From Acidobacteriota bacterium (GTDB taxonomy: Bacteria; Acidobacteriota; Terriglobia; Terriglobales; Acidobacteriaceae), in contig QHZY01000043.1 of NCBI GenBank assembly GCA_003224855.1, forward strand, positions 1-50,851: a stretch of 50,851 nucleotides of DNA, read 5' to 3'. The notes below the pieces were generated by a model, which was given only the letters and a program-made list of their open reading frames with translations, was not told the DNA's origin and did not search any database. Positions 44,940-50,851 of this stretch are shown here, one piece after another. Position numbers and translations under genes: made by a program. Position 1 is the stretch's first letter; every line of letters starts with the position of its first letter.

Positions 44940-46240
44940 GCGGGGATTCAGCGTCGAAGCTGTACACCATCCATCGCTATGAGAACGGCGGCGTGCAGAT
45001 GCACCTGCTGTTTCGTGATCACACCATTTCCGACCTGATCGGATTTGTGTACTCCGGAATGCCAGCGCAAGATGCCGCCAATCACCTGATGCAAAGCATT
45101 CGGAATGCCGCAGAGCCGGTGCTTAGCGCGGGACATGACGCTGTAGTTCCGGTGATCCTGGATGGAGAAAATGCCTGGGAATATTATCCTGCATCCGGTC
45201 GGGAATTCCTGCGCCGCTTCTACGATGCTCTTGGCTCCACCCCTGGAGTAGAGGCGGTCACGATGTCGGAGGCAATTACCCGGCATCATGAAAAGAGCCA
45301 ATTGACATCACTGGTGCCGGGCTCGTGGATCCACGCCAACTTCAATGTGTGGATCGGGGCGCCGGAAGACAACCGCGCCTGGGATTATCTTAACCATGCT
45401 CGCGAATTCTATGCGCTGAATGCTGCGCGCGCCTCGGCAGAACAAGCGAAACTGGCCTTCGAAGAGCTGCTGATCGCCGAAGGTAGTGACTGGAATTGGT
45501 GGTACGGTCCGGAACATCACTCCGCCAACGACCGCGATTTTGACGAGCTTTATCGAAAGCATCTGTCGAACGTGTATCAGGCGCTGGGTGCCACCCCACC
45601 CGACTATCTTGCCCAGCCGATCAGCGGGGGGGAGGTACGTCTGATATCCGTTCCGCAGACTGCCTACATTCATCCCAGCATCAGCGGCGACATGGTCCGG
45701 TATTTCGAGTGGATGGGAGCCGCCCATTACACCGCCGACCGTCACGACAGCGCGATGCATGGCAAACAGTTCTTTCTGGATGCCGCCTATGCCGGGATTG
45801 ACGAGAGTAATGTTTATGGGCGGCTCGATTTCTGCCAGGGCAACTGGCCGGAATCTGAGTTCGATCTGGTCGTCAACATAGAGTCCTGGTTCGGACGGGA
45901 AGCGCGGCCGCGACGAGCATTGCGATTGAATGCTGCTGCTATCGACCGACGGATAAAGGCTTGGAAAATCAGCGGTCCTGCCGATGAGGTGATGGCAACC
46001 AGCGACGGCAACGAACAAAATGTCAGAGTCGTTTTGCGACGAAATTTTGAATTCAAGCTGCCACTCGCGTGGTTGGGCAGAGTTCGCAATGAAAACGAGG
46101 CGGACGGCTCATCGGGTGGCAAGCTCCGACTCAGGTTCAGCCTCTGGCAGAATGGCCTGCCGGCAGATGCCTTGCCGGTTGAGGGCTGGATCGACTTACT
46201 ACTGATCAGCAGCGAAGCACTGACAGCTTTGGCGCATTAA
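44939..46240 (+). pseudogene. GH57 glycoside hydrolase, C-terminal part of broken gene
   Basis: Rest of the GH57 gene in another frame. From 44939 it reads GGDSASKLYTIHRYENGGVQMHLLFRDHTISDLIGFVYSGM, the normal family sequence after the missing piece. A GTG at 44993 could be an internal start. PVILDGENAWEYYP carries the fourth GH57 motif with the acid/base Asp. C-terminal domain follows (DYLAQPISGGEVRLISVPQTAYIHP). Without the nucleophile motif the enzyme cannot be active as read. Its last 4 bp overlap the convergent GINT1-type gene. Confidence 0.85.
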
Positions 46241-47946
46241 GGCAGCAATTTTTTGAGAGGCACAAAAACTTTGGCGTCGATCAGTTCGATATCGCCGGCG
46301 CGTGCGTAGGTGTGCACGCCGGCCAGTTTGTCCCACGGTTCGATGGTCCGCAGGCGGCTCTCCGAATAGCAACTCGTGGAAAGTTCCGTAATTTTATGAA
46401 ATGACAGGCTATAGCCGTAGGTGGGGGAACAGCTTTGGCTGGGGCGAATCAGGCCTCCTGTAGTTGCAATGATTCGGCCCGCGCCACGATTGGTACGCAC
46501 ATCCGTGGAAATAGGGTTGGAAGGATGGAAATGCAAACTGCCGGTGAGTGACTCGGCGTAGAAAAGCAACAACTGTCCGGCACGAGGATCAGGCTCAGCC
46601 AGGGTTGTCATCAGCCACCACAGTCCATCCGACTGCCATACGGTTGTATCAACGTATTTCCCCTGAAAGAGAGTCTTCTCTTTGGTCCACTGGTTTGGAA
46701 ATTCGAGGCAGCGGTAGAGATCTACTGACTGGGAATCATAGCTTTCAGGGATCATGAAAATTTCCGAGCCGCTGCGAAAAACGTGCGGATAGGAGTAATG
46801 CCTTTCCGGATCGCTCAGGCAGACCACGGGAGAAGAGAACGACCCTTGCGGGGTGATTTCGGCAACGGAAATCAGCCCGTTCTGCTGGGGATAGGAGTAG
46901 TCCTCGTAGAATACCCAGAGTCGTCCTTCGTGCTCGAACAAAAACGGATCGGCCCAGAAGTGTCCTTTGGGTGAGGCGATCCATTCGAAGTGGCCGGTTG
47001 AGCCGGTTTCGTAGAGGGGCACGTGCCCGCGTCGAATTCCGATCCGCCAATAGTCAACCCGATTGCGCTTGAAGTAATAGCGCGCAGCTTTCTTTAACAG
47101 AACCGGCCCCAGCCAGCGTGCCACCTGGGCGTTCGTCGGGCTGCGATAGATCGTGTGCTTGCCTTTGTAGCTGGCTGGCGGAACCGCATTGCGTTCAAGA
47201 TGTTCCCATCCAAACTGATGTAATTGGTTTAACTTCTGGATGACCTGTCCGCTGGCTCCCCAGTAAGCGGCGAAGCGGTTTGCCGATGCGCTAAGCGTAG
47301 CTTGAGTATTGAACTGAGATTTGCAGAGGACCACGCCGGCGTCCAGCTTTTCGGTCAAAACCTGCAGCATTACGCCTGAGAGCGGATTGTGTTCCACAAG
47401 TTCCCAGAAGTGCGGCGGACCTCCCCGATAAAACTCATTATCGCCGTGATGATAGGACCACACGCCGTAGCGCGCCGACTGCAGAATGTCCCCGTGCAGA
47501 ATGTTGAAGCCGAAACGGAGAATGACGTCCAGATTTTTAGCGCGGATTGTTGCAATTGCGTCGGACGGAAAGCGATGTACGAACTTCTTTCCCTCGGGAT
47601 CAACCTCGATTTGCTCGATACCCGATAACAGCGTGCAACAATCCACCGGATCCAGAGGATGATTGGTCGGCTTCATTTTGCGGTCGAGCTTCAGGTAGGC
47701 AGCGTAGAGGGCCTTCTCGCGCAGTTTGGGATTGGTCAGCCGAGCCACAATGGTGGGCTTGCGATTTTGCTTTCCTGTGTGATTCGAAGGCTTGCGATAG
47801 ATCAGGAACTCTACATTGGCGAAGTTGCATTCCTTTATGTCGGCGACAATGCGAGCGGCAAACGCTGGCAGGACCTGGCTATCAAGTAAAAGGCCGATTC
47901 GAAGTGGCGGTCGATCGGCTGGAGAATACCTGAAAAACGACGACAT
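46237..47946 (-). CDS. Formyltransferase-like/GINT1-like fusion protein
   Basis: 569 residues, two domains. Residues about 15-250 resemble formyltransferase N-domains, with VILRFGFNILHGDILQSARYGVWSYHHGDNEFYRGGPPHFWELVE bearing the HxGD-type active-site pattern. Residues about 290-569 form a five-bladed propeller like the glucosamine inositolphosphorylceramide transferase 1 N-terminal domain (HFWADPFLFEHEGRLWVFYEDYS, HYSYPHVFRSGSEIFMIPESYDS, DTTVWQSDGLWWLMTTLAE). In other bacteria such proteins accompany surface polysaccharide genes; a formylated amino-sugar product is a guess. Probably cytoplasmic; no signal peptide. Confidence 0.8.
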   Translation of the reverse strand: MSSFFRYSPADRPPLRIGLLLDSQVLPAFAARIVADIKECNFANVEFLIYRKPSNHTGKQNRKPTIVARLTNPKLREKALYAAYLKLDRKMKPTNHPLDPVDCCTLLSGIEQIEVDPEGKKFVHRFPSDAIATIRAKNLDVILRFGFNILHGDILQSARYGVWSYHHGDNEFYRGGPPHFWELVEHNPLSGVMLQVLTEKLDAGVVLCKSQFNTQATLSASANRFAAYWGASGQVIQKLNQLHQFGWEHLERNAVPPASYKGKHTIYRSPTNAQVARWLGPVLLKKAARYYFKRNRVDYWRIGIRRGHVPLYETGSTGHFEWIASPKGHFWADPFLFEHEGRLWVFYEDYSYPQQNGLISVAEITPQGSFSSPVVCLSDPERHYSYPHVFRSGSEIFMIPESYDSQSVDLYRCLEFPNQWTKEKTLFQGKYVDTTVWQSDGLWWLMTTLAEPDPRAGQLLLFYAESLTGSLHFHPSNPISTDVRTNRGAGRIIATTGGLIRPSQSCSPTYGYSLSFHKITELSTSCYSESRLRTIEPWDKLAGVHTYARAGDIELIDAKVFVPLKKLLP

Positions 47947-48000
47947 TAGCCGCTTATCGTAGCATTTTCGTCCGCCGCAGGTTGTTGTTAACAGATGAAA

Positions 48001-48022
48001 GCCGGAGGGGATTCCCTCCGGC
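48001..48022 (-). terminator. GC-rich hairpin terminator
   Basis: GCCGGAGGG (48001-48009) and CCCTCCGGC (48014-48022), a perfect 9-bp stem with a 4-nt loop. On the minus strand it is followed by TTTCATCTG, so it most likely terminates the glycine-zipper gene (48055-48669). It lies before the GINT1-type gene starting at 47946. Confidence 0.7.
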
Positions 48023-48054
48023 CATGATCGTTTATGAAATCGCGCTAAGCGTCT

Positions 48055-48669
48055 CTACTGGCCGGTAGTTGCGGCGCCCAGTTCTAGTGGTCGATTCAGT
48101 TCCAGCAGCAGCTCAGTCCCCGAAGGAAGCGCAGCCGAGCGGCGCTTGCCGAGCCAATGAGCAACGGTGGCGGTGGCGCCGATTGTGCCGCCGATAAGCA
48201 GACCCTTCCCACCACCAATCAGGCCTCCCACCAGCATTCCGCCGCCGGTGCCGAAACCGATTTCCGTCAGGTCCTTGCCATCGTGCCCGTCACCTTTGAA
48301 CTGACCTTCCGTATTAACGTCCGTTCCGCGGCCAAGGTTGGTGTCGACCACCGGCGCGTTCAGCATAAAACGCTCCCCGTTCGGCATGATCAGAGCTTCG
48401 GGAAAAAGGCCGATCGTCGGTTTACCGGCAATACGGCGTGGTTCGTCAACTTTCGTTACGCGACCTTGAATCGTTGCACCGATGGGAATCAGCGTTTTGC
48501 CGTCCAGAACCACCGCTTCCGTGACACGGCCGGAGAATGGATCCCCCGATTTGCTGCCGAATGTGCTCAGGGTGCTTTCAAGTTTCATTTTCAGCGGAGT
48601 GCCTGCCGGGATCGTCTGCGCCACCGCGGCCGCCATCAGCAAAAGGGATACTGCTAACACTTTCTTCAT
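48055..48669 (-). CDS. Secreted protein with glycine-zipper segment
   Basis: 204 residues; signal peptide MKKVLAVSLLLMAAAVA. The mature part begins QTIPAGTPLKMKLESTLSTFGSKSGDPF and contains IPIGATIQGRVTKVDEPRR, resembling acidobacterial secreted proteins with a small beta domain. A Gly-rich membrane-inserting stretch follows (FGTGGGMLVGGLIGGGKGLLIGGTIGATATVAHWLG). It may be an outer-membrane-associated lipoprotein-like or toxin-like protein; function unknown. Monocistronic, with its own terminator downstream. Confidence 0.75.
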   Translation of the reverse strand: MKKVLAVSLLLMAAAVAQTIPAGTPLKMKLESTLSTFGSKSGDPFSGRVTEAVVLDGKTLIPIGATIQGRVTKVDEPRRIAGKPTIGLFPEALIMPNGERFMLNAPVVDTNLGRGTDVNTEGQFKGDGHDGKDLTEIGFGTGGGMLVGGLIGGGKGLLIGGTIGATATVAHWLGKRRSAALPSGTELLLELNRPLELGAATTGQ

Positions 48670-48879
48670 CTTGCCTCCCGATCTTCTCAGAATGAGGCGA
48701 CTTTATAAGGAGGGCGGGGAGGGGAACAATAACCGCGCGGGTACATGCCTGCGGAAAACTATTCGGTCAGCATTTCCCGCCTTGCGACCTGAGGGGCCGA
48801 AGGCCGGGTTGGTACGCGAATCGAGATAAGCGTCATTTATAATCGCAAGCTCCAAAAACTTCCATTCAACAATCTTTAA

Positions 48880-50190
<1,311 letters not shown>

Positions 50191-50193
50191 GAG

Positions 50194-50700
50194 CTATGCG
50201 GTTGTGACCGGCTCATCCGCCGATGGCCCGTAAATTGACGGCACTGCAATTTCATTCAGCCGCAGATATACCCCCAATTGAGCACGATGGTGTATCAAGT
50301 GGTTCAGAAACATCGCGCGGTAAGCCTGGAAACGCGGACCTTGGAATAGAACTGTATCTCCCATGGTGAGTTTCCACGGCTCGTTCCACCCCTGGTCTGT
50401 GATCTTCTGCAACGCGGCGCGTGCTTTCGCGGCACCTTCGTTCATGGTGGTTACCAATTGCTGTGCTGTCTCGGGAGGAGCCTGTCCAGGCTTCCGCTGG
50501 GAGAGGTCGATAGCAGACGTGGTTAGAATCTGCTCTCCAAAACCGGCAAGCTGGGCGACATGAGGCGCAAGTTTGCCGAGCGGCATGGATTTCGGATGAG
50601 GAGCAAAGTCTTTCTTATCTGAGGGTACTCGTTCGAGCGTGCTGCGGGTACGCTTCATCTCCGCGTCAAATTCTGAAAGCAGAAAGTCATTGAGTGACAT
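50194..50700 (-). CDS. DinB-like metalloprotein
   Basis: 168 residues from ATG 50698-50700 (MSLNDFLLSEFDAEMKRT); the frame runs open to 50778 but the added residues look non-coding. DinB four-helix bundle with the metal His set: APHVAQLAGFGEQIL, then FLNHLIHHRAQLGVYLRLN near the C-terminus. Members include thiol transferases and damage-inducible proteins; the substrate cannot be told. Convergent with eno (gap 3 bp). Confidence 0.88.
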   Translation of the reverse strand: MSLNDFLLSEFDAEMKRTRSTLERVPSDKKDFAPHPKSMPLGKLAPHVAQLAGFGEQILTTSAIDLSQRKPGQAPPETAQQLVTTMNEGAAKARAALQKITDQGWNEPWKLTMGDTVLFQGPRFQAYRAMFLNHLIHHRAQLGVYLRLNEIAVPSIYGPSADEPVTTA

Positions 50701-50804
50701 GCGACGAGTATATCGGTTTCCCGGGTTGTAAAGGATCCTGTCCGCATAATCTGGTAAGTTCTTTGTACCGGCTTTCAATTCTCAGCTAGGAGCTTCTTCT
50801 ACTG

Positions 50805-50851
50805 ATGCCCCGTCCCAAACCACTCGTGCTCGTCATTCTGGATGGCTGGGG
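50805..50851 (+). CDS. gpmI: Phosphoglycerate mutase (cofactor-independent), partial at window end
   Basis: Only 15 codons lie in the window: MPRPKPLVLVILDGWG, the invariant N-terminus of 2,3-bisphosphoglycerate-independent phosphoglycerate mutase (first catalytic Asp in ILDGWG). The start is ATG 50805, with TAGGAG about 13 bases upstream. Placed near eno, the next glycolytic enzyme. The rest is beyond the window. Confidence 0.8.
   Translation, partial: MPRPKPLVLVILDGW

Overview
The window reads as chromosomal DNA of a soil-type Acidobacteriota (Terriglobia-like). This is inferred from gene content: a Ser/Thr kinase fused to a TolB-like propeller, DUF3857-transglutaminase-TPR and acidobacterial-style beta-repeat lipoproteins, a GH57 enzyme beside glgB, and many GTG/TTG starts. 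No rRNA, tRNA, CRISPR array, insertion sequence or prophage was seen. Genes are dense and lie on both strands.

Layout. 0.2-1.7 kb: a secreted D-aminoacylase-like amidohydrolase. 1.8-4.8 kb (minus): a molybdenum cofactor operon (mog, a PATAN response regulator, moaC, moeA). 4.9-5.8 kb: a small secreted PstS-like protein and a PilZ protein. 5.9-7.4 kb: msrP and a broken msrQ; MsrP needs the cofactor made by the preceding operon. 7.3-10.2 kb: a family 2 glycosyltransferase and a divergent flippase. 10.2-14.6 kb (minus): an Ig-like secreted protein, a kinase-propeller protein and a proline iminopeptidase-like hydrolase. 14.7-19.5 kb: a DUF3857/transglutaminase/TPR gene with an internal deletion, a small unknown ORF and a lipoprotein that lost its native 3' end. 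19.5-20.36 kb: a gene-free stretch with two tandem copies of a structured RNA-like element. 20.4-26.4 kb: secreted adenosine deaminase-like enzyme, mtnA, an unknown protein with a frameshift at its signal peptide, DUF983, and a DUF3311/SSS transporter pair. 26.4-28.7 kb: glutaryl-CoA dehydrogenase and a secreted TPR-like protein.

28.8-42.1 kb is a phosphate and polyphosphate region: pstS, a small remnant, ppk1-sixA, then ppx and a CHAD protein on the minus strand, then pstC-pstA-pstB-phoU ending in a strong terminator, a secreted propeller/phosphoesterase protein and a DCC-family thiol protein. Two 11-bp-period direct repeats resembling Pho boxes (TGTAACA-N4-TGTAACA) precede pstS and lie between the CHAD gene and pstC. 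They suggest that uptake and storage genes share phosphate control.

42.2-46.2 kb: glgB and a divergent GH57 gene with an internal deletion. 46.2-50.85 kb: a formyltransferase/GINT1-like fusion, a secreted glycine-zipper protein, eno, a DinB-like protein and the first codons of gpmI at the right edge.

Two things stand out. One is the minus-strand tandem RNA element at 19734-20010, whose copies differ by compensatory base-pair changes. The other is the number of genes broken at sharp junctions (msrQ, transglutaminase, lipoprotein, GH57, plus smaller lesions at 23.87 and 29.94 kb). These are either real gene decay or defects of the assembly.
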